This document shows positions 35,117 through 49,393 of a stretch of 64,000 bases of DNA, in pieces (the stretch's first letter is position 1; each line of letters opens with the position of its first letter). The notes under the pieces were generated by a model. The model did not search any database, was not told the origin of the DNA, and worked only from the letters and a program-made list of their open reading frames with translations. The stretch spans positions 17,572,790 through 17,636,789 of the forward strand of contig CALNVZ010000174.1 of assembly GCA_940671915.1 (NCBI GenBank). Reading direction: 5' to 3'. The translations under genes were made by a program, and so were the position numbers. The DNA is from Paracentrotus lividus (taxonomy: Eukaryota; Echinodermata; Echinoidea; Camarodonta; Echinidae).

Positions 35117-38100
35117 ATATCGGTGTTCTTCCCAGAAACCCACTATCAAATGCTTTTATTTTAGTCAGTTTCTTTTGACTCCCATTGATACCAGCAGGGC
35201 TCAGGATCATCTTCAATACCTGAGACGCCATAATCATTGAAGTAACATATTATTAATCAGTTAATGGGATCTACTAGAAAGGAGTTATCCTTCTGTCTCC
35301 ATGATGATCTTTTTTTATGAGACCTATTCTCAGAATTACACACACTTCTGGGCAATGCAATCCTATTCCCTTGTATTCAGTAACACTGAGGATTAAACGG
35401 TTAACGCTCTCCTATGGTACATTTATTTTTACGAACAAGACTTTCGTTCAACTATGCTTGTATATATATATCAGAATGAAAAGAGAAGACATTCATTATC
35501 AGCTATAACTTGTAATTTTATGACTTAACAACTGCTAAAGCTACATAGTTTGGGGTAGTTTAGTTTTATAAAGATAACCATGTAGATCTGGGTTGCTTGA
35601 TTATCTTACTATTGCATATATTTACTATGCAAAGAAGTAAACAAAAATCATATTACTTGCACTTTTTTTTAAAACAAAATTTATCAAATGAAAAAAAACC
35701 CATTGCAGTTGTTCAGTCAGCTGACACCTGCCAGCGATACTGGGCTGAATATTAAAGTTAGAGTTTGAGTCACTTGTTCAATTTATTGATGATACAGACT
35801 TTGTAAAGAGAGGGAAATGACAAGAATTCATATCAGCCAAATCATGACAATTCCCATTTACATGATTTGGTTGATAAAAATAACTCTCCAGGAAATCCAA
35901 ATTAATCTTGTTTTCCTCATCCCAGCAGTATGCTTATAGTAATTGATATGATTACCTGCTAACAATCATTTTATAATAAAGTCTATTCAACTAATGTCAA
36001 ATCCATTATTTTTTGCTTTTCTTTTGTTAAAATTTCACAGATACTGAAGAGTGAAACCAAGAAAAAGAGCCCATGTATTGGAGGGATGGAGCAGAAAGGA
36101 TGAAACAGGACAAGATGCTCATGTTTTTCAACATCCCAGGAACAGGACGAAGGAGGAGAAATTTCACCTCTATTATGTCTCAGATGGGAGTAAGGAGGAC
36201 AGGTTTTAAAAGATTATGCAATGTTGTAATGGTTTGGACAATTCTTGAAACCTACAAAATGCTAACCCTTGTTAAAATCATCTTTCTTTCAGTTATTATT
36301 AGCACTGCATAGTGCTAGGTGCTATACCAACCAAACAATTGCACAAATATATTATAAATCTAATCTGCTTATTATACGTCACAGGGTGGGTCTAGGGTGG
36401 TTATTATCCATGCAGTTTTAGATATATTTATCTATTCCTGTATTAAGATAATGCCTCTATGGTGAATTAGTAGGATAAGCTCTATAGACCAAGCAGATCA
36501 GGCGGCCAGAGAGAATGAATGAAAAGACCAACTGGGCAGATCTTTTTCTCTGTATGCCTGTCACTGTGGAGGGTCATTCATAGTTCAATCCATGCTCACA
36601 AACAATATGAAAATTGCTTTTCAGCAGGAATAGATCAGTATCATCCTATCAGAAGGCAATATCCATCAATTCCTAATCATTATCAGCTCAACATCTATAC
36701 AATATTATCTCCTGGCGACAAAAAAAGAACAGGAACATTTACCGATTTAACTCTAGTATTATTAGCTCAAGCTGAAAGAGATTTGGTAATCCGTACATTG
36801 AAAGAATTTTGGTCATAAACAGAAATACATGAAAGAGTCACTGCCTTGCTTTTTATGCTTTTTGACAGGAAAAATAGAACAAATGTACCATTAACAAAAG
36901 AATATTTGTTTATGTTGTGATTTTTTTAAATGTATAGTATAGATTAATCCTTGTCAAGGGTATATTCATTTGGTTTCTGTCAATTGATACCCACAGCATA
37001 AGAGAATTTTCCAAAGGTCCGAATCAATCAACTTTTTTCGCTTAAAATCACCTTTTTTCGCTTAAAATCACCACTAACTGTAGAGTACAATCACTCCTAA
37101 ATCAATTTGACAAAATAAAATTCATATTCAAATTGCCACTTTTGTGAATAAAGATAATTTGAATTATTCTTTTCATTGCCAATATAGATATTACTTTCAT
37201 TCAATATATTCTTATTCATGAATGGTACAATTTGTCAGTGATCTTGCTCTGTCTTCTCATCTGTTAAGTATAGTATTTGTAATTCCATAGCCATATAGAT
37301 TAAAAGACAATCTGATAATGTCACTGAAAAGATTTTATTGCTATTGGTCAATCATGCCTGCAATATAAATTTATTATATATTGTGATTTCAAGGTAAGAG
37401 AGTAGAACCACCCCCATATAGCTGATAACGATCAGTAAATATCAAGATCAATTATGGTGATAAAATTTTGATAATTATTTACAATTGTTTCCGAAAGAAT
37501 CCAACACTCGTATCAATATAATAGAACTTAGGACAAACAGTTCAAGAATCGTTCTACCTCTTATCATTGTGACTTTGTCTCTTTTGACATTGTCATTTAC
37601 GATTTGACAAGTTATCTAATTTTGTTTTTCAAATATGACTGATTATAATCTAATTTCCCCTTTATTGATTCGTTCTTGCAAAATAGCTTGCAATGTTGCA
37701 GCATTTAAAAACATTTTAACAAATAATATAAGTATCTGGTATCATTTTCCTTCTTTTCTATTCTTTTTCTGTTGCTTTATTTTGTTTACTTAATTTGTTC
37801 TTGAAATCTCAATTCTGATATAAAATTGTGATGTTTTATATTGTAGTGTGCAATTTAACTTTATTGATACATCTTAATATATCATTCTTGTTTGTAGAAG
37901 GAGTTGTTCATGACACTCATTAAGCGAGGCCATTTCCTCATACACAAATTCAAACCTTGATAAAGATTACATGAACCTTGAACCCGCAGCATGTTGAAAT
38001 ATTTACAACCTGATATGGTGTGGCAATTACTGTTTTATAATCAGTTTAGAAGGTGTGTAATTATGACTCTAGTACCTTGAACTTGTCACATCAATGGCTT

Positions 38101-41100
38101 TTCATTGTTTATGTGCATTATCAGCTCTTAAAAGCCAGTTATCTGTGTCAGATTGACATCAAGTATCACACCAAGTACCACTATTGTATAAAGCTGTTGT
38201 AATTTAAGGACTTCTTCACCATTATGCAAAGATATATTTCCATAAAGAAGGTGGAATAGATTATGTAAAAACTTCAAACATAGCTTTAAATGCAAGAAAA
38301 TATATCTACAATAAACTGTTAGTTCTATGATATATGTTCATTAAGCAATTATTGTTTGACATTTTGATATATTATAATATTTCTCTATTAATATTCTGCA
38401 ACTATGTATAAGAAATATAGAGGTAGCCTTTCGGTATACCTCTCTGGAATAAGCCTTGCTTCAAATCCATTATTCTCGGCTGCTACCAATCAGGGGGAGT
38501 GTCTGCTATTATGTAAAATCCAGAAAATATATAGGTATGATCCAATGATTATCAACAAACAGGTCTTAGGTTAGTCTTGGGTTTCATTGATACATGTATT
38601 TCCTAAATAATTAAAACAAAGGAACAGATAAAGATGTTGAAGCATGAAACTAAGCCAGATGTTATAAAATAAAAGATTGAGGACTTTTATAAAACTTTAA
38701 AATGATGATATGTGTCTTATCAACTTTTTAAGCAAACGTTCAGGTACTTTCAAACTCACAAGTTAAAATACATTGTTCATGCTACACAATAATGAACATT
38801 TCAAGTGTCATTGTTGTAAAATTATATTAATTACAATATAAAAGTTAATACTGAGTGTTTTCAAACAGAATTGATCAGTTTCTTGCCATTTCCACTGTCC
38901 AAGACATCAAGAATGGGGTAAAAGTACATTCATCCTTTTGTGTGGATAATCTAAGAATCCTTGAAAGTGTCTTCCCCGGTGTCTTCCATGCATGAGATAC
39001 ATTCTGACCCAAAATGCCTCCTTATATATAAGCGTACATATCTGCTGAATCCCTTTTGTTTATTTCTTTTTCTTTCAATATGTTCAGCCTTGGGGAAAGT
39101 CCACCCTGATATTAACTTAATTTTAATAAAAAGTAGGAAATTGTGAGAAATTAGGAAAGGTTTGATGGAAAGTTAGAGAGATATAGGCTAATTTATAAAG
39201 GTGTGAATTGTTATTGGAGAACCTAAATTGGCGACTCTGGGATGTTACATATCAGGGGGATTTTTTTTCTCATAAAATAAGGACTTTGTTGTAAGTTAGT
39301 CTCTAAAAACGGATCCACCATATATGCTTAACGTGACTTATCACAAAAGTCAGAAATATTGTTTGTGTAGAACTTTTCTGGTTCCTGACAAAGTAAATTT
39401 CCGTTGTCTATTTATATACTATCAGTTCTATGTATTCCTGTCAGCCCATTGATCATCATGTCATTCAATTCCATTATTGATTGTTAAAATAGACTCCCTC
39501 ATCCTCTGCTAATAAATGGTTGAAGTTAAAAGAACAAATATTAGCCAAAAAAAGTGATGTATATAAATCTTAAGATCTTTTTTGAAAAAATCCAATGTAT
39601 ATTTAATCTTTTTTTAAAGCAAAATATGGTTGCTGAAATCACAAGGCTGTTTTTAAAAATATATATATCTCATCTCAAAAAGTGCTCAATCTTCCTAACT
39701 GCAAGAGCTTGTTTCTTAAATTAAGAGGAGGTGTAAAGGGTTCAGGTCAAAAATAGTTTATAAATAACCCTTATCAGACATAAATTACTATTACTTTGTA
39801 AATGCTTGAATTCCTAATCAGATATTATCAAGCTAACAGGAGCCAGGTATGGGAGCAAATGGGTCCAAAACAGGGATTCAGTAAATCTGCAAACAATAGA
39901 CATGTCATGCAGAATTAAGTATTACATTCTATGCCAAAAGTGTCTCCCCCACCTTCTCTTTGCAAAATCGTGTTCATCATAATGGTTTCACGAAGCCATT
40001 TTCATGCTCCATTTGTGGTTTTATGACCATCTGAATCATAGGCATTAGGAAAACCACCATTTTCACAATTTATGCTCATTATGAATGAGGGGGGAGCTAA
40101 AAAAAAGTTCTGCTACAATTTCCAGTGGTATTGTACTTTTTTAGTTGAGTTGTTGATTTATTGGTTTCCGTGTCACCAATCTGATCTTGTATGTTTCCAC
40201 TGTTTGATAGTCTACATTTTTTTACTCTGGTTTCAGTTTTCATATGCGATGCGATTGCTACATGTCTGATACTGGTATAGAGCCTTCTGGTAGAAAAGTT
40301 AATATAACATACAATGCTATGGAGGAAATACGTATTACTAGACAGATGGCAAATTAACATGTTTGTAATAGTGTATTGAGTTTATTGTGTAATTATGTAC
40401 TTACTTACTGACTTTAAATCAGCAATATTGCTCTTTAGTAATATGATAATCTTCTACAATTTTCAACACATTGCTTCCCATGTAGGTGCATATCATATAA
40501 TAAACACATAAAAGGGGAAGAAATGCAAAAATGAATGAAAATAACAAGATTTGAAATACTCTCCTAGCTATCAAATTTTAGAGATTATAGACAGACCTTC
40601 TGAATTGACATGCAGGTCAAGGTTTCAACAAGGTCTTCTTGGTTTCAGCTACAGTTCTTTTAAACTTTTTGGAGGATTGGATATAAATGGTATACATATA
40701 CCAGTCAATAAATATATTTAAAGAAGTCAAGTATGGTATATGTTTACAAATCCTCAAGACCATGGGACGAATCACAAAGTTTGGAATTATTGAAAGATTT
40801 GGGAGGTTGTCATTGTAGGAATTTTCTTCCTGATTTTCAAAGTGTTTACCAGTTGTATGATCGAATCCTAAATACTTATTCAGATAATGTTGTTGAATTT
40901 CCACATAGCATCAAAGTAGGTTTTTTTAAGCTCTATCAACAACAAAAAAACATTTTATTTTATTGAGAAAATTTTCCAAATCAACAAAATTTGATTTTAT
41001 CAAAAACAACTCAAAGGTCCTAATTCTTTTAATTCATATTTTTTTTAACAAGTAGTTGTTTGATATAAAACCTGTTCAAATGAATGGATTTAACCTTATT

Positions 41101-44100
41101 AGCATAGCTTTAATTCAGTATGATTCTACTGCCACGATTCAACATCAATAGGCATATTGTCAATAGGATGGTCATATTGAACTCAGTTCTTTGCAGCTTT
41201 AATCCCGGAGCTTTACATTATTTTGTTTAGAACGTTCCGTTTAGTGTGTAGTCCCATTGATCTGTATTTATTGCCTTTGACTAAATCATATAATTACTCC
41301 CCAGATACTTGGGAATTATTGACTGATGTATACATGAGTGAATCTACGTCATACCATCATCGTCATTGCAAGGGAACCTGGGTTCAATTTCTTATTGAAG
41401 CGAGGAATAATGCTTTTACTTGTTGTATGCAGATTAATAGGCATTCATGACCATTAACTGTTATTCAGAGTTTGTGTAAAGGCATTTCATCCCCATGATA
41501 ATACCATGTGAGGTATTGGGTGGCATTAGAAGCATTTTGTTTATTTTATATCATTTTATAATAGTCAAAACACAATGCTGTGACTGTACAAAGTGAATAG
41601 AAAACCATATTTCTTCATTGCTTGGGTAACATTAATTAATGATTCTATCTGTGAATGCTTTTTTAAATATATTTATTACAGCTGTATATGTTTTATGATT
41701 CATGATTCTGTATTCTAATCATCATGATCATTATCAAACTATACTTTTGTATTTCATTTCATTACTCTATTACTTCTATTGTAGCTTTGTTTGAATTCCA
41801 TGTATCTCCAATACATGTTTAGGCCTACTATACCTGTGTTAGTTTTGTAGAAAACTTTCCAATCATTCTCTTACATCCATCAGAGCACTTTCTTAAAACT
41901 CTTTACTGAGATGATTGGTTTTCCAGAGTTATTTTTTATTTTCTCTAGTGTCTTCTTTACAAGCCTGAAAATGATTTTGTACAAAGCTTGAACCTCTTTC
42001 AACCATTAAAGAACTTTTTATCTTCATTTTGAAACCTTTGACAGAGATGATTCTTTATTCCTTGCTAAGTTTTGTTTTGATTGCTTTTCTAAAGTTAAAC
42101 CACTTCACGCTTGAATTTCTTCTATCCAAATTGACTGCCTTTACTTTAAGTTGCTTCTAAAATCAATCGTACATCTGCCCTTAGGAGATTTTTTTTGTCT
42201 TACAGGATTTTTTTTTCATGTTTAGAGATATACTGCCTTTTCTCCAACTTGCTGTAAGACTTCATTTATTATTGTTTCTTTAATTGTGCCCCTAAACTTG
42301 GAAATTGCTAGGTTGATTCTAAAATGAATCCTGTGTCTGCCCTAAAGCATATTTTTTTCTTACAAGTTACTCTTAACTTGTAAAAAATTACCACCATTTA
42401 TCACCATCTTACTGCTTGACTTCACATATTGTTGTTTCACTAATCATGCCCCTAAACTTGGATAAAAGCATTTAAGATGGCACCATGCTACGCTTGATTT
42501 CCTTTGACGTTACCGAGATGGCTCTTGTTATTTAAAAGAAAGAATTCCAGGTCTTTTGTTAACAAATGTATTTTTAGGATTTCTTTGAGAAAATGTGGAA
42601 TTGACACCAGGGTCCAAAGTGTAAAACCCATTCTTGAGAAGAATTAGCATCTTAACTGTCCTAATAACTTGAGGGGGAAGATACCTCAAGCAAATCATAT
42701 TGGGGTACATGTTTGCAGAAGCAGCCAAAGTTAGAGCTGCTTTTAAATTGCTTGGAAATTCAAATTTTTTAAAAACATATATTATAAAACATTTTCCCAA
42801 GGGGAGGAAAATACAACTATTTACCTAAGCTAGAAAAGCTAGATTGCAGGAAGATAACAATTACTATTTCAAGTGTTTCACCCTGCTAAACTTTCAAAAC
42901 ACTTCACATTTTTTGTTCAATTCAAGTATTGTAAATGGAGATTGTTTTCTCTCTTCAAAACTACTATTCAATCTCTTTTCCTCATCTTCTTCTGCTCTTT
43001 CTCTCATGTTTATCTGATGTTTATCTGTTTTTCCTGTTTCCATTCATCTTGTTTCTCTATATTTTATACTGATCCTTTTCTTTGTATTTATATAAGCCTT
43101 TCCTTCTGGTATTTTCTCAGAATCGATATGCTTTTTATACTTGTTTTTGTGAAATATGTCCCCCTCTCTCCCCATTTAGTAAATGTATTATATTCATCAT
43201 TATTTCCCTTTACATCACACAAAACTACAGCTGTAGCCTTGCATATCAGTGACAAGCTATGGAATATGAGCTTTTATATCTTGATTTATGGTTTGCTGTC
43301 ATAAATATTTGACTTTTATGAGCCTGGTTAATAAAATCTACAGGTATTTATGATAGAATTATCCACCAGTTGTGTCCACCCTGTTAAGTGTGTGCAAGCA
43401 CAGCATGTTCTCCCTTTTCTCATTTTTAAGCTTTGATATTAAAAATTGATGTCCCCCCTTATTTTGATGCAACATAACTGGATCTTTTAAATCTTGTAAT
43501 AACAAACCGGACTAACTGGGTGTTCAGGAAAAGGATGAAATTGTAATAAAGAACTCAGTTCAATTTACAGAGGGGATAGGAGCAGCTAAACATTTCCATT
43601 TCCAATGCCCTCTTTTGGGAGAAGCCCCCCATAGGGTTAAAGTGCAATAAAGTGCATGTTTGCATAATTTTTTTTTCACTCAGAAACTAAGAAGGAGGAC
43701 TCGGAGAAAACTTGCATTTAGTGATTGTGAAATGTACATAGAAGTCATATATAAAAGTACTAAACAGTGTTTGATCGTATATTTCAAGAATTATACCACA
43801 TGGGAAGCTATTGACGTGTGTGGTGTAGTAATACAAAAATACATGACTAATTAAGTGAAACTAGTGTTCTGGTCATGACATTGAAATATGGAAGACACTG
43901 TCTAAAAGTGATTTGGAGAGGTTGATACCATTTCACCTAAGCATTATTTTGTGCTGTGGGGTTTTGGAAATTAACCCAAATCAGCGTTGAGTCACATGCA
44001 CTTACACAGAAATGCATTTGTGGGGCAATACAACATGTTCGGGACCCAAACATGTTAGCTGTTTGGTATATTTTGGATCATATTATGACTATTACGGCAT

Positions 44101-46595
44101 TTGAAGAACAATCTTTTCTTGTGGAGCTTTTTGTTAAGATATTCTTCCCAAATATCATGAAAATAACAGGAAAGTTCACAATAATTTTCTTCATCTTTCC
44201 CACACCTTCCCACTACACTAGATTCCCTTGAAGCAGTTGAAGGATTACAATCTCTAGTATTGGACAGAATATTTGAGACTTTATGCCTTTGACAATTTTT
44301 TTGCACTAGGAATTTATTCCATATATTCTATTTTTTTTTTAATGTCAGATCTAAACAGGCATAATGCCTTATGCTTTTGCGAGTGTTTTTTTTTCTAATT
44401 GGGGTTTCACTGTTTTATCATTTATTGTTTCTTTTTTCTTTCTTTTTTGTAGAAATCACCCTCAGCAGTCTTAAGCATATTGATTCAAATTGGAAAATGC
44501 CTGCACCCTCAAAACTTAACTTGTCATCTTCAGTTCTGGTCAACTATTGAAATAGATTTATTTAAACATTGGTAAACAAGTTTGTATTGAATCATCAAGA
44601 TTTGAAATGTCATGACATGTGACACTAAGCCCTTGTAGAATGTATGTTTACCATAAGGCTCTTGTACTGATATGATTGTCAGTTAAATACATACAGGGGG
44701 CATAGGAAATATTAACCTCTAAATGCCTAAAAGAGCCCAAATAATCATAAAAGCTACTTGATTTTTTCCCATGTAGAAGTGTTACCATAATGTATGTTGT
44801 ACATGTATGTGACAAATGAATATAGCCTTTATAGTGTATATCTGAATAAAATAAGTTATCATTCATGTTTTGTTGTACTGCCTATTTTTTGCTTTAATAC
44901 CACCATTCTATAATACTGACTAAAATTGTTTTGTTTTCTCGATTTCAGCTGATTATTACCAAACGTTAATTTTAATAGATTATTTTTTAATGTGTTATGA
45001 TAAAAGTGAAAATTGTTTTCATTTTTTCCACTTTTATAATGAATCCATTGAATTGAGTGCATATCACTGTCAAGGCTTTTGATTAAGTGAAACATGGATT
45101 ATTAACTCTTTGTAAGTCAGTGGTGAAACACTCCAATGAATCCAGAAACCCTTCATTGACTTCCTGCTACTCAACAACAACAAGGGTTGACTGTACTTTT
45201 TATCCCTTCAAGCTATCTACATGTGCCATGGCAAGAAATCGCATTAAACTTTTCTGTCCCTGGTGTTTCAATGGTTGATATTTCTTATTTTGTATCGTTT
45301 ATACTGAAATGTATTGTTCTTTGTAACTTTTTTTGCCGAATAAGTAATAATAAACCTGATATGTAGAAGTTGTTGTTGATAATCATATCTTCAAGTGTTT
45401 GTTGACAGGAAGAGGCCTTATGATGTGGAATGTAGCATTAAATTATTATTTGTTCTTGGGAATATGATGTACATTTGTTTAAGTACATTATGCAATTGAT
45501 TGAATTCAATTATGTTGTAAATTTATATTAATCTTTTCCTGTTATGACAACAGAATTTAGAGATTGATTTGCCACACAAATGAAAAAAAAAGTTTAAGGA
45601 TATTATTCTTAAACTGTAATATTAGTCATATTTTACTTCTTTTAGAGAGAGAAGATTATATTGGCCCATTGTTTTGGCTGTCAAATAGCAGAAAGTTGAC
45701 ATTGTTCATGCTTAGCAGACCTTATGACCACATTTGTGTGCACTTTTGTAGACAAGACAGGGATGAAATCCTTCAAAACATCCTGCTCATAACTATGTCA
45801 TATGACTGTGAACCCTAATGATCAAATTGAATTGAAATGTCATTGTCATTCCCACAATATCAATGGATTCTGCCCTTTGTAATTATTTCACACACAAATA
45901 AGATTCAGATAACGAAAGTCCATGGTTTATAAAACAAAAACAAGACAATTGAATCATTATGGATCATGTATGTTTTTTAAGTATTCCTTCCCATTATGTA
46001 AAGCATATTTTCTGTGCAAATGTCATGATTATGTAAATATAAAATGAAAAGATTTAACGCTTGTAACACTTTTCAAATTATTTCAATCGTTAAGCTCTTC
46101 AAGGTCACTTAAGTGTTCTGAAAGTGACGAGTTTTTTGTGTGTGGTGCTTTTGAAATGACAATTCATGTGATTGTTACACTCCTGTTCTTTCAATACATT
46201 TTTTTTCTTCAAACTTGGGGTTAGATTCTCTTTAAATGTTTATGATTTCTTAAATGTTAAAATTAGTGTTTCTGGTACGGTAACCCTTCATCATTTTTTA
46301 TGTAGTTTTGATAGATGTAGATGAAGGAGTCTCCATAATTGGGAGTATGTATGTAGAAAGGTTTCGATAATCCTTCACCAATGGTTGGTGCCTGGTAAGA
46401 AAGAGAGTAGGTGGTTTATCATCAGCCAGAAAATGAGAAATAGCATGTTTCGGATGGATCAAGGAAAAGGCTTGAAGCAGATGACTGAAGTTGATGCTAG
46501 ACCAACTGGAGTTGAATCTATTACCCCTATGTCAAGTTTTTTTACTAACTTTTTTTTTCTCTCTTCAATTTTCAATAGATTGGTTAACTAACATA
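35117..46595. other. Long non-coding stretch, no confident gene
   Basis: AT-rich (roughly two thirds A+T) with no recognisable protein domain. Splice-acceptor-like sequences followed by short open frames occur at 36042 (20 codons) and 44454 (40 codons), but nothing identifies them as genes. Open frames of 60-143 codons are compatible with chance in such composition. Confidence 0.5.
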
Positions 46596-47389
46596 AGCCC
46601 CGTCTTAACAGACACCTTTTTGACAATCTTACCCGGGTAACGTCCGGACGTTACCCGGGTAACGTCCGGACGTTACCCTAGTAAGATTTCTATTAAGACG
46701 CTCTTACTAGGGTAACGTCCGGAGGTTCTCCGGGTAAGATTTTCCAGATTCTTACCCTAGTACGACTAGGGTAAAGTCGCGGTAACAACCAGTTTTACCC
46801 TGACATTGTCCGGACAACTGTTCTGTTAAGACGCTCTCGGGGTAATACTAGGGTAAGATCGACATTGCACAATGATAGAAGAGGAGAGAAGAAAAATGAC
46901 AGAACAAAGAAATACATGAGAAATAACGGAAGACAAGAGGAAAGAAAGATAAAAACAAAGAAATACATAAGACATATAACGGATGAAAAGAGGAAAGAAA
47001 GATCAAAACAAAGAAATACATAAGAAATAACGGAAGACAAGAGAAAAAGAAAGATAAACAAACAAAGAAATAATTTTTTTTTTAAATGAAGAAAGAAAGA
47101 TAAAATAAGTAAAATGAAGAAATACATAAGAATATAATGATGAAAACGAAGGGAAAAGAAACATAAAGAAATATAAAATAAAGAAATACATGAGAAAACA
47201 CAAGAGAATTCTTTTCATCGATTCAATTCCACTCGTTGCTACGGTAACATACCACGGTAAGTTTTGAGAGGGCGTCTGTTAAGACGGTCGCAATATTCGA
47301 CCACCCGTGGTTTTATGGAATGTTACCCTACTATTTCTACCCTGGCTTTCTCCGGACGTTGTCCGGACAATGTCTATTAAAACGGGGCT
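46596..47389 (-). mobile_element. TIR element copy B (same family as 22214-24034, inverted)
   Basis: It starts AGCCCCGTCTTAACAGACA and ends, reverse complemented, AGCCCCGTTTTAATAGACA. It is flanked by ATA on both sides (46593-46595 and 47390-47392), a 3-bp target-site duplication. At 794 bp it is less than half of copy A because its internal minisatellite has only about five 51-53 bp units. The left subterminal region carries the palindrome GGTAACGTCCGGACGTTACC twice in tandem where copy A has one. TCTTAACAGAC-type motifs recur internally. Minus-strand open frames of 71-110 codons are repeat translations. Confidence 0.85.
46880..47180. repeat. Short minisatellite inside copy B
   Basis: About five imperfect units of 51-53 bp containing AAAGAAATACATAAGAAATA and GAGGAAAGAAAGAT, the reverse complement of the copy A unit. 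An A/T-rich interruption lies at about 47070-47085. Confidence 0.8.
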
Positions 47390-49164
47390 ATATTCAGATT
47401 TTATGAGTACGTTTTAAACAAAGATTGTTAATGACAACTCAAAAACTTGCCTGAGTCTTGCCTGACATAGTAACAACAACTGTTTATTGTAGTTCATTCT
47501 TGTTTGAATACCTTGTTACTTTCACCCAAGAAAAGAAACATCCCTAAATTATAATAACACAGAAAACAAGCCAATTCGGGCTGAATTTTAGACATGTTAA
47601 TCAAGAGATAAAGCCTGCTATTTTATGGTTTGCTAACTCCTGCAATCAGAGATAGTGTGCTTATTCTAAACTTCTGTCTAATGGAGAACCATGTAGTGAA
47701 AGTGAACAAGAGGGAGAGTAAAGGAAGCAAGCTATACCCACCTTATGACCCAATTGTTTGTGTTGCTTACACTGACAACAATGGTTTGAATGCTAAATGG
47801 GTTTCATAGTTACTCTATTCTCACCCCAAGCTTGTCTTTCTTGTGTCGGGTGTCTGGCCTTCTTATGGTTTAGCACACCCATCCTTTGTTGGGGCTGAGA
47901 AATGGGGACCCTATTTAGGCAAATTTACACTGGGACGGGGGCCTTTCAGAGGCTTCAAAGAGAAAGGGAGAGAGAGGAAGACTATATCTTTCCATCTCTT
48001 GAAACTCTCTTCGAGTATAGAAAGATGAAAAGTGCATAGCATGGGTCAATGCATGCAGAACTGTTACGATAGGGCCAGTGGAAGGGTATAGGAAAGGAGG
48101 ATATTTTGAAGATGGAGTGAAGAAGATGAGAATAGGAATCAATGAAAGTGAGGGTCAGTGGGATGTAGAACAATTTGAGCAAGGATATAGTTTATAATAG
48201 CTTCTCCCAAACTCCCCAAAGATTGTAAAAGGTTGTATTATTGGGTCATGGGGAGTTAAAGAAAAGATACTGGATATTTATGTATCTCATACAATGCATA
48301 TCAAAACACAAGCACAGTTGTCTCCTGTAATAGTTTTGAAAGGTTGTTACATCATGTCATTTTGCTGGTGCTTGTATGTATTTTGCAAGTTATTCTCGGC
48401 TTTTAAGCCTACAAGATTGTACAAACTGACAATCAATGAACATACATTTCATTATCATTTCAAAATCATTTCAATTATAAATTATCATCACGTGCACTCT
48501 CTTTCTCTCTGTCTCCCACACAAACTTTCATTGATTTAGCCCTGTATTGGTTGTTATAATGAGCTTGTTCTTACTGTAAAACCAAAAGCCAATGTTAGTA
48601 TTAAAAAGATGCATCCAGATATGCACCTCTATTTATTTGTTTTAATATAAATATAATGCTCTATATATTAATCATTTATATAGTAATACTACTTGATTGC
48701 CTTAAACTCAACTGGAACAGCAGTTTTGAGGTTAAAGTTGATATACTTTACAGATGTCATAAATAAAAGGGTAATATTAAAGAGGTTGTACAAGTGAATA
48801 TCAATATTAGGTCCATGAAATGAGTAATTACAACCTCATGGTTCCAACCAGCAAGTGTGCTAAGAACTTTTCTGTAATAAATGTTCAATTTCAAGACAAG
48901 GTTATGCAATTATGTCATGTTTGAATCGGTTAATATCAAAGGAAAGAGTGGTGTGTGCTATGAGCAAATACTGTCAGAGGATGGGGGAAGATGTTGACAC
49001 TGATTTGGCAGATTTGTTTTGGCTTGTCGCCCTCGGTGTTGACCAATCAATTAGCACCTCACTCGTCTCATGATTGCGGCATGGCAAGAGTATCATTTCA
49101 TATCAGATGGACCCATCCATTGCCCTAATTTTTCTACATGTTAAACACTTATTGCAAGAAACTC
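47390..49164. other. Non-coding stretch, no gene seen
   Basis: AT-rich. A less AT-rich patch at about 49010-49100, containing GACCAATCAATTAGC (CCAAT and homeodomain-type cores), may be regulatory. Open frames are short and unrecognised. Confidence 0.5.
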
Positions 49165-49393
49165 TTCTTATTCTCCTTTCTACTACTCTACTCCTTTTCT
49201 TCACTGCACCTCGATACTATCAAATGTATCACTTATATTATACATCTTTGTCTGCTACGCCCCTCTCTCTCTCTCTATAATAATAAGAATAATAAGAATA
49301 ATACATAAGATTTGTCTTTCGCAAAATCCACTCTGCGGAGTGCTCGAGGCGCAGTGAAGAAAAGGAGTAGAGTAGTAGAAAGGAGAATAAGAA
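49165..49393. repeat. Long hairpin: 50-bp near-perfect inverted repeat, 129-bp loop
   Basis: Bases 49165-49214 are the reverse complement of 49344-49393 with one mismatch (A versus G near the inner end). The loop includes a CT repeat and an AATAAG-type microsatellite. If transcribed, it would fold into a very stable long hairpin. It may be a young MITE-like element or a foldback; clear target duplications were not found. Confidence 0.8.

Noticed and set aside
36042..36101. Possible terminal exon after TTAAAATTTCACAG
   Set aside because: Only 20 codons before a stop, no homology, and no companion exon; splice-acceptor-like strings are frequent in T-rich DNA.
42873..43304. 143-codon frame on the plus strand
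   Set aside because: Phe/Ser/Leu-rich translation of T-rich DNA with no domain.
44454..44573. Possible terminal exon after a strong polypyrimidine tract and GTAG (40 open codons)
   Set aside because: The encoded peptide is unrecognised and nothing upstream in the same phase supports a gene; junction reads would be needed.
46795..47218. 110- and 71-codon minus-strand frames
   Set aside because: They read through the copy B minisatellite and the element end.
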